Source: Clavelina lepadiformis (taxonomy: Eukaryota > Chordata > Ascidiacea > Aplousobranchia > Clavelinidae). Taken from it: 64,000 nt of DNA. The stretch spans positions 19,716,860 through 19,780,859 of the forward strand of contig NC_135244.1 in the NCBI RefSeq assembly GCF_947623445.1, written 5' to 3'. Shown here one piece after another: positions 47,201-55,641 of the stretch (positions are counted from its first letter, which is position 1; each line of letters opens with the position of its first letter). Under the pieces are notes generated by a model, which had not been told where the DNA came from, ran no database searches, and saw only the letters and a program-made list of their open reading frames with translations. Made by a program: the position numbers and the translations under genes.

Positions 47201-49445
47201 TCTCCACAGACTTTGCTGCCACTACCATTGCTGCCAAAACCACTTCAGTATGTCGACGGTATCTGATTCCTCCGCTGACGTTCAAATTGACGAAATCACT
47301 TCAGTTACTGAGATGATTCCCGACTCACCCGATTCACCGGTTCAACAATCATCTCCCGCGCCGTATGTGCCGATCGTCAGACCTGGGGAGCAAGGCGCTC
47401 CTGCCCCCATGCCCCAGAGCGCTGATCTAGCAGATATACAAGCTACGGTGTTACAACCAGTACATAGACTATTTCGGCCGTTTAAAACAACCGTTACAAT
47501 GCCGACCCTTGCGGTTCCTGCGCCGCCAACCACTTCGGCTGAGGATCTACTACTTTGGTTCCAGCAGCTGGATGAACTGTTCCAGCTGGTTCCTGATTTT
47601 GAGTTTATGAGCAGAATCCTTACCATGGTAGCAGCCACACCTGCTTTCCACATGGCCCCCTTGATGAAGTATATATCCAACGGGGTTACGGACAAAACCC
47701 GGGAATACGAACAGTTCAAACAATTTTTGCATGCCCGGTTAATCTTGGAGATACCCTCCAACATGTAGCTATATTACCATCAGTTATTTTAAGCATATGT
47801 TACAGTTCATTCATTTGTATATAAATTCAGTTTTTTGTTTGTGCTTGCTCGCCATTGCCACCTTCAGTACGTTACATGTTAATTGTCATCTTTTTCCTTC
47901 CGTAGCGGGGGAGGAATGTGGCGGCTTGGCTCGCTTTTGTAAAATCCTTACGTCTTTCGTAGAAATGTGTTTTCCAGAACAATTGGAGTTTTTAAACTTT
48001 CAGTCCCGCCACATCATTCTTATGAAAGAGTTTTCCAGCTAGTAAATGGAGTTTAAAACTTGCCTTTTCAGAACACTGCAAACTACCGTTGGTATATTTG
48101 AAAACTTGCTACGAATAACTTCGTGTGAAAGCTCCTTATTTAGTACGTTACCAGGTCGCTTCCAAGTAACTGTTTCCAACTTAACCAAATTTAATTTGCA
48201 TTGCAAACACACCGATTTTCACGTTCACACGCTTTGAAATGTTCATGCCTTTTTTGTCATATATTTCCGCCACATCGCAGCACGTTTTATAAGCTTGAAC
48301 TTTTGTGTGAGACTCCCTCAGAGCCTCAGAACCTCAGTCACAGACGCGAAGTTATAGACATATGTAATACCGTACTACTGTAGTTGTGGTGATTGAATCA
48401 GTAGACATCGTGTAAACAGTCACATGACTTGTGTTCTCGGTTATTTGTAATATTGAGAAAGTGTACAGCACCTACAATAAAAGCCTTTTCTGGCAAACGG
48501 TATTTGTTATAATATAACACGAACGTTCGGCTATCAGAAAGGTTAGAGAATTCTAACCGCACGCAACAATAGAGTCAGATACTAATGTAGTAGGTTAACT
48601 AAGTCAATAACGTAACGTAAGCTAAGACCGATAAACTCTGCATCTGTATCTGCATCTGTCGGCATCAACCTCTACATCCTAAAACGACCCCAACCTCTAC
48701 AGATCTACGCGGATCAACGAAACGCTGTCAGCAGAAATTTGTCTTCCCTGTTGACTTGTCGGGCTACAATCCACAATAGATTGATTGACATTCAAAGAAC
48801 AGACACTTTTGAATACTGTATATAACAAATTGATATATTTTCCAACTAACCCCGTGTGGTTTTCCAACAAACCCCGGCTTCGGGGTTAGTTGAAAAATGT
48901 GACTGATGTCTGAAAAAATAAAGTTTGTGCGTAAACCTGTAACAATTTCTGGTCAGTCTTTTGTAATAAGTTGTAGACCAGCGTAGTCATTATGCCAGAC
49001 TAGATAAATGTTTCGAAGATCATTCTGAATTTTGGTGATTTAAATTTTCCTAAAATTTTATCCAACTAACCCCGGTCTCCCCTATATTAAAAGTTGAAAG
49101 TAGCGCCCTATGTATATTTGTATCATGTAAAAGTACATAGGATTATTATGGCATACAATTAACGTACTTTGCATAATATATTAGCGGTGGTGATCTTATG
49201 TTAGCTAATATTTGATGTTACACGAACAGACAAACCATTTCCACTATCAGGAAGATTTGGCACAAGATCTTGGTTTAGTTCCATCTTTCTTCAAGCTGCT
49301 TCTCACTGACCCAAAGTTGGCATACATGTATTACTTTGGTCCAGTTGTACCATATCACTACAGGCTGGTTGGAGATCACTCCTGGGATAAAGCAAGAGAA
49401 CGGTCCCTTAACATAATGGATGAGGCCTTGTCAGGGATGCGTTGA
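35271..49445 (+). CDS. FMO: Flavin-containing monooxygenase, tandem copy 5 (subfamily B, coding-intact, huge intron 9)
   Basis: Exons: 35271-35391, 35491-35609, 35809-35947, 36183-36368, 36766-36893, 37526-37665, 37776-37990, 38129-38256, 38350-38475, 49230-49445. All lengths and phases fit, giving 505 residues. FAD loop GAGISG, signature [11 protein letters not shown] and VATGYTP are present. The NADPH loop reads GAAFTG, so the second glycine of GxGxxG is alanine. Exon 6 has substitutions ([17 protein letters not shown]) not seen in the other copies. Intron 9 is 10.75 kb because a DNA transposon, itself split by an LTR retroelement, lies in it. The LTR element is in the sense direction, so its 3' processing signals could truncate the transcript before exon 10. 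Whether the gene still makes full mRNA cannot be told from sequence. Confidence 0.88.
39301..40085 (+). repeat. 5' LTR (785 bp)
   Basis: Starts TGTGGCGGCTTGG and ends CCTCTACA. It contains an AATAAA polyadenylation signal near 39860 within 'cctacaataaaagcc'. Reading both LTRs side by side I found no difference from 47917-48701. Confidence 0.95.
40086..40492 (+). other. Retroelement 5' leader with short repeats and possible primer-binding site
   Basis: About 400 bases between the LTR and gag. A stretch starting at about 40090 (TGATGACCCCGACGTTC) lies four bases after the LTR and could be a primer-binding site, with TGA in place of the usual TGG. From 40091 to 40210 the motif CGACGTTCTAGTGAC recurs about five times with small changes, so a primer site duplicated by slippage is possible. 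The matching tRNA was not identified. Confidence 0.5.
40493..41752 (+). CDS. gag: Retroelement gag (419 residues)
   Basis: The N-terminal about 85 residues are Ser/Thr/Asn-rich and of low complexity. A capsid region follows, opening with [13 protein letters not shown] near residue 90, a pattern typical of animal Gypsy Gag. The C-terminal third is Asn/Gln/Arg-rich, as expected for a nucleic-acid-binding segment, and ends in a Cys/His cluster ([18 protein letters not shown]) instead of a classical CCHC knuckle. The frame overlaps pol by 55 nt. A slippery heptamer lies eight codons before the gag stop. Confidence 0.93.
   Translation: MSQPVPTQRKVTSVPGKAKTEYHMSTRSTDRSNESINNTTMSNENGEGSANTPDNGIAGPSGLGTSNQLPTNAQPQNNTLRNDLFSHVKLPTFWKFNPEAWISHLEHKFSLYQITSQTNRYLLAVEAIPAKDLALLRLPSASAQNCYDILINEILRNFDKREDHLDFLLADLTLHDQSPKHLMRELMSAVGQENLTPPVVKLIRAKFLKALPPDVAIALASVEHHDLQNLASRAHEILLLKQPKTSSHNLSLAITDTDDIDYPMQPQIQQIQLSKPPRYTRSNANNESKSSGQRNTNFTNQNTPNQRNSFNSAWQQRSPRTNNGQFHKSYSNNGFNRDNRRQNGSSFANQRKYNFLHSSPTFQKPDYQRSNYPCASDASNGLCCYHARFGRDARRCHPSCSMWENQSRPTKNAWRSTQH
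41698..44985 (+). CDS. pol: Retroelement pol: protease, reverse transcriptase, RNase H, integrase
   Basis: Read from the first in-frame ATG there are 1095 codons, but synthesis most likely enters by frameshift at 41722-41728. Protease: [11 protein letters not shown] near residue 48 (DSA in place of DTG/DSG) and ILGLDFL near 113. [11 protein letters not shown] near 321 and YLDD at about 351-354. RNase H: TVDAS (Asp about 505), DRELLA (Glu about 546), RTDH (Asp about 571) and NVVADLLSR. Integrase: HNLSHPG and CPNC as the HHCC zinc site (about 703-740), catalytic Asp 769, Asp 828 and Glu 864 (D,D-35-E), and a GPF-containing C-terminal module ([10 protein letters not shown]). A proline/serine-rich tail ends the protein. 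All catalytic residues seem present. Confidence 0.95.
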   Translation: MGEPIPPNKKRVAIDATLTPSVPSIASTIKRGCPLLTVYDHANSIHFYVDSAAATSLLSASLADVSNRKPQTPLFAANSTPITTYGTTQLNVSLHPRFSYPFEFVLADTPFCILGLDFLTEYNFVLDLKAKHLIDVPNQQQYTLEPVESDPVRISILSQIDPVADLLHQFPDLQKPMSAVKPVKHSIVHHIHTTGSPVRARPRRYSPETMQILKKEIDSLLEREIIRYSDSPYGSPALLVPKGSSGNKYRLVVDYKLVNKQTIDSCYPLPFLHSFSEVLYGKTVFSKCDLQNAFHQIKVAPEDVHKTAFVCPLGQFEYTRLPFGLSGAPRTFSRLIGEVVRPLQHLGIFAYLDDIIIGSSNLSEHLEHLKLLFQRLEEFGLTLNLDKSEFNRESLDYLGHHINSEGIRPTQEKVQAILDYPQPQTCKQLKRYLGIYCYYFRFLKHCSTTLQPLYKLVPNSRSKRAAPLTWNVEAECAFASSKQAIANASTLAFPKLHAPTYLTVDASLTGIGATLEQLQGNQLVPLAFFSRQLNATQRKYSCFDRELLAAYKSIRHFRYFLTGRQFTLRTDHLPLVSSLSKLSEHYSPRQFRQLLFVSEYTTTIEHIKGSANVVADLLSRSQPSAPNINTLSDVPPPLEYEKIAQAQANDPAIQRLRTATTSLKLQDCKLPNKDLTILCDVSTDTERVLVPSSFQRQVFLHLHNLSHPGKKATIKLIKERFIWIGMCKQIATWVQQCPNCQEGKIFRHTKTAPGKFKIPYGRFSDVAIDLIGPLPTSHGYKYILTCIDRYTRFVQAIPIPDATTETVAAYFVNLWCSLVGVPIILTSDRGPCFISSAWAEIMRSLGIQHNLTTAYHPTSNGITERANAEIKRAIKCSDEPERWFHKLGFIVLALRNRYLQDLKCTPAELAFGHTLRLPGGFFSDSKLTSAVPTSSYLGAYRDFINDLQFTPTTAHTKFMQSYVHPDLKHCDRVYVRCDHVKRALERPYVGPFPVLERYEKYFVISRHGKPDRVSLDRLKPSYTIDIDAPSPSSSSHQQNFSLQTRHPAPQSVSATSAKQQTTPPTVTAPASIKPPEVVKTSRTGRKIIPPKRFSD
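41722..41728 (+). promoter_or_regulatory. -1 ribosomal frameshift site A AAA AAC
   Basis: The heptamer AAAAAAC is phased as A AAA AAC in the gag frame (codons ACA AAA AAC). That is the canonical X XXY YYZ form for tandem -1 slippage, and it lies within the gag-pol overlap, 24 nt before the gag stop. Pol is in the -1 frame relative to gag, as this would require. A downstream stimulatory structure was not computed. Confidence 0.85.
44996..46936 (+). CDS. env: Retroelement env-like glycoprotein (646 residues)
   Basis: Starts 10 nt after the pol stop. It has a hydrophobic N-terminal signal peptide (about 1-17), a Cys-rich surface region, at least seven N-glycosylation sequons, and a basic furin-type site RLRR at about 284-287 followed by APF. 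There is a hydrophobic transmembrane segment at about 550-573 (ITNPF...FHTIGF) and a Pro/Ser-rich cytoplasmic tail. This layout (signal, surface subunit, cleavage site, membrane subunit, anchor) is that of a class I-like or insect-errantivirus-like envelope, but I do not recognise its specific family. Its likely role is membrane targeting or cell-to-cell spread of particles. Expression probably needs a spliced mRNA; the splice sites were not determined. Confidence 0.85.
   Translation: MFVCLLLTCFFLFTSAAQTNLHPDTQKFLLCQRSHSLGLYTFDDDIHCQTQTPFSIHNCSATVFAPDLHLQKIPATVCTSQITSWSTTYFFFGSYQKSANTFDAHPPYNPECSSWNKTNVSSHGPLILSNPAAYSTRNAVHYKFVWPTSASGTVTNDFLFHTTIYYDYVTDTMTSSLGSLASCSIGRGYCLTGNRMFIWRVPSHINCPPTKPLGTHKMLLHYNSTSLYRGSLPDLGISVHHWRKCSSRAKNCYGKHIHCDNNNFIFRYQQCTELDRLALFRPNRLRRAPFRTPYSQFERLFATFDTQQDDLISEVLTTFNEENKFLHCQLTKLIGTLYKAIGKIFPTEILTTTLGHQTMGSSLGDFMSRAACHSINGTVLPSLAYRNAFSQRPLIKYRDQNGHSQYGQLISDNIVLPGVHLLESYRPARSFVFRVLGHTVLYHNYTLSHEHVQVHQLNLPLSPIHVNYKAPDYEKILNELPDSDSFTDLQSLLSSMSEANLLKEQMRHVMTSLTTTTDETMINGSYVADTFAHAAKQTLLLALSQITNPFLSALIFILQLLAMMWALFHTIGFIRSSPHHLQYARSLVSRVRAWRHQQQAPVARPQLPQPLPLPRRSRDEPSPSGSADDAPPASSSRDNFASTHTL
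46937..47249 (+). other. Spacer between env and accessory ORF with a purine-rich tract
   Basis: No coding frame of note. It contains AGGGGGAGG at 47154-47163, very like the polypurine tract before the 3' LTR, so it could act as an internal priming site or be the relic of an earlier 3' end. Confidence 0.5.
47250..47768 (+). CDS. Accessory ORF of the retroelement, Gag-capsid-like (172 residues)
   Basis: An open frame between env and the 3' LTR. The first about 85 residues are Ser/Pro/Asp-rich. Residues about 95-165 ([14 protein letters not shown], then a segment with AATPAF) resemble the start of the capsid domain in this element's own gag. Both have a Pro-rich lead-in, Trp followed by a LxxxF helix, a hydrophobic VxAxPA segment, then a Tyr/Phe helix with xxFLxARL. 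It lacks the rest of Gag. The similarity is at pattern level and low in identity, so common descent is inference. A truncated capsid-like protein could act in assembly, or interfere with it. The frame is intact in an element with identical LTRs. Confidence 0.65.
   Translation: MSTVSDSSADVQIDEITSVTEMIPDSPDSPVQQSSPAPYVPIVRPGEQGAPAPMPQSADLADIQATVLQPVHRLFRPFKTTVTMPTLAVPAPPTTSAEDLLLWFQQLDELFQLVPDFEFMSRILTMVAATPAFHMAPLMKYISNGVTDKTREYEQFKQFLHARLILEIPSNM
47907..47916 (+). promoter_or_regulatory. Polypurine tract
   Basis: GGGGGAGGAA lies immediately before the TG of the 3' LTR, in the position used to prime plus-strand synthesis in LTR elements. Confidence 0.88.
47917..48701 (+). repeat. 3' LTR (785 bp)
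   Basis: Same length as 39301-40085 and apparently identical in sequence. It ends CTCTACA just before the GATC target duplication. An AATAAA signal lies near 48477. Confidence 0.95.
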
Positions 49446-51537
49446 CGTTGTTATTAATATTATAAAAAGAATTCTTATGTAGCCTACACGTAAAATATGA
49501 AAATATATATAGCGTATAGGCTAGTATATGTATACACAAAGATATTATAGCAAAAGCAATGTACGCCTAACTTATTCTTATTTCGGGTTTATATATATAT
49601 TATAAAGAATATAGCCTATCATTGACACTGTAAATTTGACTGCCGTTTATCAAGTACCTTTCACTATAAATACGATATTCCTAGCTGCAAATTTCATTCT
49701 GATATTGCTTGTCTACATTTGACTTAACTCTATTTCGTTGTCGTCAAAATTTTGCTTCCAGTGAGTTTAATTCATTCGAAATCCTGTATACATTTAAAAC
49801 GTCTCAGTGTTATCGCAAACATAACAACTTATGTCTGCTTACGCAGCAACGAAATATACGCAAACTAATTATAGGCTACGTGAGCAAATATTGCGCATAC
49901 ACACATGCACGTTCCATTTCATTCTGGACCGACGTGGTTTGGTCAATACCGCTGCAAAGTCTATTATGCTTACTTACGATACTGACGTGTTCATTTTAAG
50001 TGCAAATGACGAAGTTTTCAAAACTACACTACTTTCTAAATCTAAAACATTTTAAAGCGAAATTCAGACACCGCGTTGTCAAAGATAGGCGCTTAGTTGA
50101 GGAGAATGGGTATGCAAAAGCCGATTTTAGTTATTTAGAGTTTAATTGAAGTACGATTTGGGTCAGATGGTAAATTTGGGTTAGGTTTACGTTGTTATGT
50201 TATAAAATAAAGTTTGATTAACAAGAAAAAGTGAAAAATAACTTCTCAGTTTGGGCCAATCAAACATACAACTTGTCAGGTGAAAAAATGATAGCCCAAC
50301 TCGCTTCTAGGCTTATCGGCAAAACTTGTTCAAATATCAATGCGTTTCATGTGAAAGTTCCAGACGTGAGAACTGCTTACAGAAGAAGCGTTCATGCATG
50401 ACAGAAATAGCGTCATGATTGAAGTTTTGGAGAATAAATATTTGAGCCTGGGCTAGACTTTGCTTTTTGTCATGCAAGAACGTTCCCCTAGGAAGCAAAA
50501 TTCTCCGGTTGCTAAGTAGAGGCGTTTTTGCTGTAGTTATTCTAAGAATCGATGTAATAAGTCAAACGCTGCAGTTGCAGTGCTGATTTGGATGTGTGCG
50601 ACAGCGCAAATTAATTTGCAACATTGTACTATCAGCAGCTCGAGCCAGCTTACAAAGGAAGCGCTCGTGCATGACAGAAACTACGCAGGCACGCACGTCA
50701 CAATTGAGTTTTCCTAAGGTAAGTATTTGTCCTACAAGGACTAGTGCTCAGAGAGAAAGCAGTCATTTTTTGGAGATGTTTCGAGTTTATTCTTAGATGA
50801 ACTCAGCATCAATGCGATATGAGCAGAGTTACATTTCAGCACAACAGGATTCAAAAACAGTAAATGCAACGTTATTAGTGATTAATTGCATTACACGCTT
50901 CCTGTACATAGAGTATATAGCAAAAATGCATTTGAAAAAGTTGCCTAGCTTTTGTTTTACAATTCACGTGTTTAACCTGACCCAGGTTCTTTTAACTTTT
51001 ATTGTTATGAGGTCACAATATGATACTTGCCAAAAGCGAAAACAATTTAGACTCATGTCGCGGTATATATATGGTTATGTTGTAATGAAAACCAAAATAT
51101 GTCATGAACGCTGGTTTCAAGTACCTCCTTTTATTGGTTGAATTGCAAAATGTCCAGGTGAAGATGTAGGAACGTTGTATTAAAAATTAAACGTTGAAAG
51201 TTATTTTGTTAAGGCATAGGATCTTATAATTGAAGAATAAAAAGTACACTCATTTGTTTGGCGGACCAGCAGTTGAGAAACACTGTTCTAGTCTCTGCCA
51301 GATGATTTGTAACTCGTTAGACCACGTTGGTAAATAATTAACTTAGCTGCTGTTAGCATAAGGAATGTTGTTTACCTGTCATATGGTGTCTGATGGAAAA
51401 GCGTTTAGTATTTTCAGTAAAGTTTGTGTATGACATATCAGCTGATCTTCATAACAAGTCTTATGTACATGTTGTCAATTTAATTTAACTTGTAAACTTA
51501 ATAAAACAGTTAAATAGGTAAGAATTGTACCAGAAAT
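49446..51537. other. Intergenic region between FMO copies 5 and 6
   Basis: No gene is supported. It is a mosaic of blocks also found after copies 3 and 4 and before copies 4 and 5. It gives the empty sites for the repeat-ended transposon (32965-34186) and the 195-bp MITE (34584-34778). The end carries the B-type promoter. Confidence 0.55.
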
Positions 51538-54500
51538 ATGGGAGACAAGAGCAAGAAAGTCTGTGTAATAGGAGCTGGAATAAGTGGTCTGGCAGCCATT
51601 AAAGCTTGCTTGGAAGAAGGTTTGATACCAACTTGCTACGAAAAGTTAGATTTTGTTGGTAAGTAAATTTTTCTAAACTTGTATTCACCAACACGCGTTT
51701 CATCAACTGGTACGCTGTTCTCTCATTACGTCTTTGTTCAAACATCTCTCGACACAGGTGGTATGTGGAGTGACCACAAGAAAGAAAAGCATGACAACAG
51801 TCCAACAACGTATCCATCACTTGTTACTAATGTTAGTAGAGTTAACTTTGGATTTTCCGACTTCCCTGTTCCGAAAGTAAGTATTTAAAGAAAATTACAA
51901 ATTTTAAGATTCTGCGAAGTACATAAACATATGGAATTTGTGTGTATGTGCTGCGTGGCTTAAATAAATAATTTAATTGAAGATGAACAGCACAGTAATT
52001 TTATCTGCCTCTAATACAACGATGCGTAAGAAAGTTCACATTATGCAACTTAGCAATGTAAATTTATGTCCTTAGGAATGGCCACCTTTTCTCAATAGAT
52101 TCCATGTTGGCGAATTTGCTGAGATGTATGCAGATCATTTTGGCTTGAAGGAATGCATTAGATTCAAAACAGAAATTGTTAGTGTGACTCCGGCCAAGTC
52201 TTATGATAAAACAGGTAAAGTATGTTTCTTGATCGTAAATAGTAGAAAATCAGCATTGATCAAATCAGATAAATACGTTTTTATTACTCTGCCTCTTGGC
52301 TGTTTATATATTTATATAGTTATATATATGCTCCTATTAATTTATACTGTAGCCTACTTAGGCTACATACCGCGTAGCTAGTTTATGTTGGAATAATTTT
52401 ACAAAATTATTTTGCAATATTTACTGCATTTATACTTTTTGTTAAAGGTTCCTGGCTGGTGAAGGTCAAAGATCTGAACAATGACGACATAAGTGTCAGA
52501 GAATTTGATGGTGTCATTGTTGCATGTGGTGTATTTAACAAGAAGATAAAGCCTTCCGTTCCTGGATTAGACAAAGATTTTGCGGGCGAGATTTTTCACG
52601 GCGGCGATTACAAGGGACCCGAAAATTTAAAAGGTATAAAAATAAGTGTAAGGTTGTGCGTATTGCAAATTGTGTGGTTAGGTATTGAATTTGGTTTGAA
52701 TTGAATTGAATGGTCAAATTGATTGATCAAATATCATGAATTGTGGTTTACGTTTGACATGAAATTATAATAACATTAAAGCGACTGGTGTAGCTTATAC
52801 AATTACACCTATATTATATATAGTTATATAGTACATTTATAGTATACAATAAGTTCTTACAACACATATAAATAATTTGATTCACATGTAGGCCTACGTA
52901 TGATTATGCGGAGCAATTACATTTTTATGGACTTAGACTTACGTTTGAATGAAATGGTAGATGTGTGGATATAGATTAATATAGGCTGTATAATGATGCT
53001 GTATATATGCAAACTATTTGGCAAAGCTGCACCGTGTGGGTCTTCTGCAGATAAATCTATTTTGGTTATTGGAGCTGCATTCACGGGAACTGACATCGCT
53101 TGTGATTGTGCAAAAACTGCCAAAAATGTCTCCCTATCCTCAAGAAACGGTATATGGCTTGCTCCACGAGTATCAGCGGTAGGAACATAATGTATAAATT
53201 ATGTTTGTTATATACAGTATGTAGGAATACAGCACCGTCGCATAAATTAAATTTTACCATTCGGTCTGATATAGTATTTATGAAGCCGTTGTAATCGAAT
53301 CAGTGGCTCTGATGAAAAGTGCCAATTTTACACAAAAGCAAAAATATTACACAAAAACAAACATGATGACGATCATGTAAAAATCGCACACAAATCAACA
53401 AAATCAACTTGTTAGTTGGCACGCGAGCCATTGTGGTGTTAGAGCTTTCTTGCAGAAACAGAAACGAATTTCACCAAATTTGGAAACGTTCCTTCTCCAT
53501 TATGCAATCGCATCCTACAGGCGTTTTTAATTCATTTCCTCTTCCCTAGTTAATTGTTCAAAACGTGAAGTTGATTACCAACATACCAGGACACCTTATA
53601 GCTTAGTTATCTAGCGTGGTCTAAAATTACGTTGTCGTCGCCAACTTCATTTCAATTTTCAATACAATCTATTTAAAAGCAATTGGAATCGAACACGCAT
53701 CATAAACTTTAGTAGTTATAGGGAGTAAAACATACAAGTTCCAAAAACTGTTTTCAATGATCCTTTACGTTATAATCAAAAAGCTTTTCCACTTCATTGT
53801 TTTAATTGCTTTCATTTTCAACTTCTGAAAAACAAGTTGTTTTCTTCCAGATGGGCCTACCATTTGATTTAATTTTGAATCGTTTGGATTTGCTAAAGGA
53901 AAGATGGCTTCCTAGTTGGTGGACCAATAAAAACTGGGCAAATTTGATGGAGTCACGTGTAAATCATGAAGCTTGTGGCATAAAATCGAAGTACATTGTA
54001 AACCTAGCCAATAAGCAATAAAGTTTCATTATGTTCATTTTCAACCTCGTTTGTATGTAAGTGTTTGTTTGTTTTTCATACGGTGCATTGTTTGATTACA
54101 GGTATCCTTACACGAACATGCTAAGAACTATCACTGTATCAGATGAACTTCCATTAAAAATCTACAGCGGACAAGTTAAAACTAGACCTGAAATTAAAAA
54201 AATTGCAGGAAATACGGTGACCTATGTGGATGGCAGAGAGGATTTTGTAGATACTGTTTTCGTAGCTACAGGATATTCCCCAAGTTATTCGTTTATAAGC
54301 GAAGAGATTTTGCCAAGTTAGTATATAACGTTGTGATGATTTAACGTGTGGTGCTGTGGTATAAATGGGAATGTTGTGAAATGTGAACAATAGTTATCAT
54401 ATTTCATTTTATCATATTTCTGCTTTTTCTGAAACAACTGTTATTGACCACAAGGCGATTTCAGCGAAGCCCGTTTGTACAACTGGATGTTTCCGTTCCA

Positions 54501-55641
54501 GCTTCAGCATCCGTCTACTCTATCGTTTGTTGGTATCCTAGCTCCGGCAGTTGGTGGTATTTCTCTCAATGCGGAAATGCAGGTATTCGTGCTCTCCACT
54601 TAATTACCATAAATATTACCACTTAGTCCATGGTGTATATGACTTTAACTGAATTAATGAATTTAACTGAATGTTTAGGCTAGATACATTGCAAGAGCTT
54701 TGAGTGGAAAGAAAGAGCTACCGTCCAAAGAAGAAATGCAAAAGACATGGACAGAGACCAGAGAGGAATTGCTGCGAAGTACTGGAGGAAAGTTTATATT
54801 TCGGGTCGGTTTTATTTTGCTGTTGTGTTATATATATTTCAAATTCATTTTTTAGGTAATGGCTAGCCTTGAACCAGAGTTGTAGCTAGTAGCGTAGTAG
54901 CTTGGATTTTTAGCACCCAGAGACGAAGACAGTTTTGCCCCCCCCCCCCCCCCTCTCCGCACTAAAAATGCGAGCTATAGTGGAGTCCGAGGCATGTTTC
55001 CTGTGTTTGCTAACTCAGTAACTGCAATATGCTGGAGAACCATACATCATCATTATCAACACATTTAAAATTTTGTAAGCATCAGGAAAACCTTATTTGT
55101 TGTAGGGCCATATGCCGGGGACAGATGTCCCCCCCTCCCCCAGCTTTGCCTCTGCCTTCAACAAGAAATGTTTGATATAAATTTTAAAAATCTTTATAAA
55201 AGATACGCTGTAAATATTACCTACGTTGAATAGGCCTACTACCCATTTGAATATTACTTATACCGTACGGTATACGTATATATTAAAAGTTGAAGGTAGC
55301 ACCAAATGTATATTTGTATCATGTAAAAGTACATAGGCTTATTATGGCATACAGTTAACGTACTTTGCATAATATATTAGCGGTGGTGATCTTATGTAAG
55401 CTAATATTCGATGTTACACGAACAGACAAACCTTTACCACTATCAGGAAGATTTGGCTCAAGATCTCGGTTTAGTTCCATCTTTCTTCAAGCTGCTTCTT
55501 ACTGACCCAAGACTGGCTTACATGTATTACCTGGGTCCAGTTGTACCATATCACTACAGGCTGGTTGGAGATCACTCCTGGGATAAAGCAAGAGAGCGGT
55601 CCCTTAACATTATGGATGAGGCTTTGTCAGGGATGCGTTGA
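51538..55641 (+). CDS. FMO: Flavin-containing monooxygenase, tandem copy 6 (subfamily B, intact)
   Basis: Exons: 51538-51658, 51758-51876, 52076-52214, 52448-52633, 53051-53178, 53851-53990, 54102-54316, 54455-54582, 54679-54804, 55426-55641. Phases are correct, with 505 residues and no stop. [17 protein letters not shown] and VATGYSP are present. The NADPH loop is GAAFTG, the same Gly-to-Ala change as in copy 5. Exon 7 has 'YPYTNMLR' where the other copies have 'YPYMNMLR'. Intron 1 is the short B type (99 nt). Intron 9 holds a poly-C tract of 15 or more bases near 54939-54952 inside about 250 bases missing from copy 5. Confidence 0.93.
54890..55160. repeat. Unplaced interspersed repeat with poly-C tracts in intron 9 of copy 6
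   Basis: Copy 5 joins 'gtagtagct' directly to 'cccccagcttcgcctctgcc', while copy 6 has about 250 extra bases between these points, bounded by C-rich runs near 54940 and 55131. Termini are unclear because both edges fall in low-complexity sequence. Confidence 0.4.

Larger units (their letters stand above)
39301..48701 (+). mobile_element. Complete Ty3/Gypsy-type LTR retroelement with gag, pol, env-like and accessory ORF
   Basis: The element is 9401 bp with 785-bp LTRs that begin TG and end CA, flanked by GATC at 39297-39300 and 48702-48705. The gene order is gag (40493-41752), pol (41698-44985, -1 frame), env-like (44996-46936), then an extra ORF (47250-47768). Pol order protease-RT-RNase H-integrase with a GPY/F-type tail places it in Ty3/Gypsy (Metaviridae). 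The gag resembles the mag-like lineage of animal Gypsy elements (CyxH-rich tail rather than a standard CCHC knuckle), which is from memory of the family. All four frames are open and the LTRs appear identical, so insertion was recent. It lies within intron 9 of FMO copy 5 in the same orientation. Confidence 0.95.
38713..49082. mobile_element. Non-autonomous DNA transposon with GGGGTTAGTTGG repeats, split by the LTR element
   Basis: Inverted ends GGGGAGACCGGGGTTAGTTGG at the left and its complement, starting TCCAACTAACCCCGG, at the right. TATA lies on both sides (38709-38712, 49083-49086), consistent with a TA or TATA target. The GGGGTTAGTTGG motif recurs internally near 38740, 39070, 39105 and 48890. 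Without the retroelement and one copy of its 4-bp duplication the element is about 965 bp. It has no coding capacity. Intron 9 of copy 6 lacks it. Confidence 0.75.

Noticed and set aside
54939..54952. Poly-C run as a functional element
   Set aside because: Homopolymer slippage or assembly uncertainty is enough to explain it.
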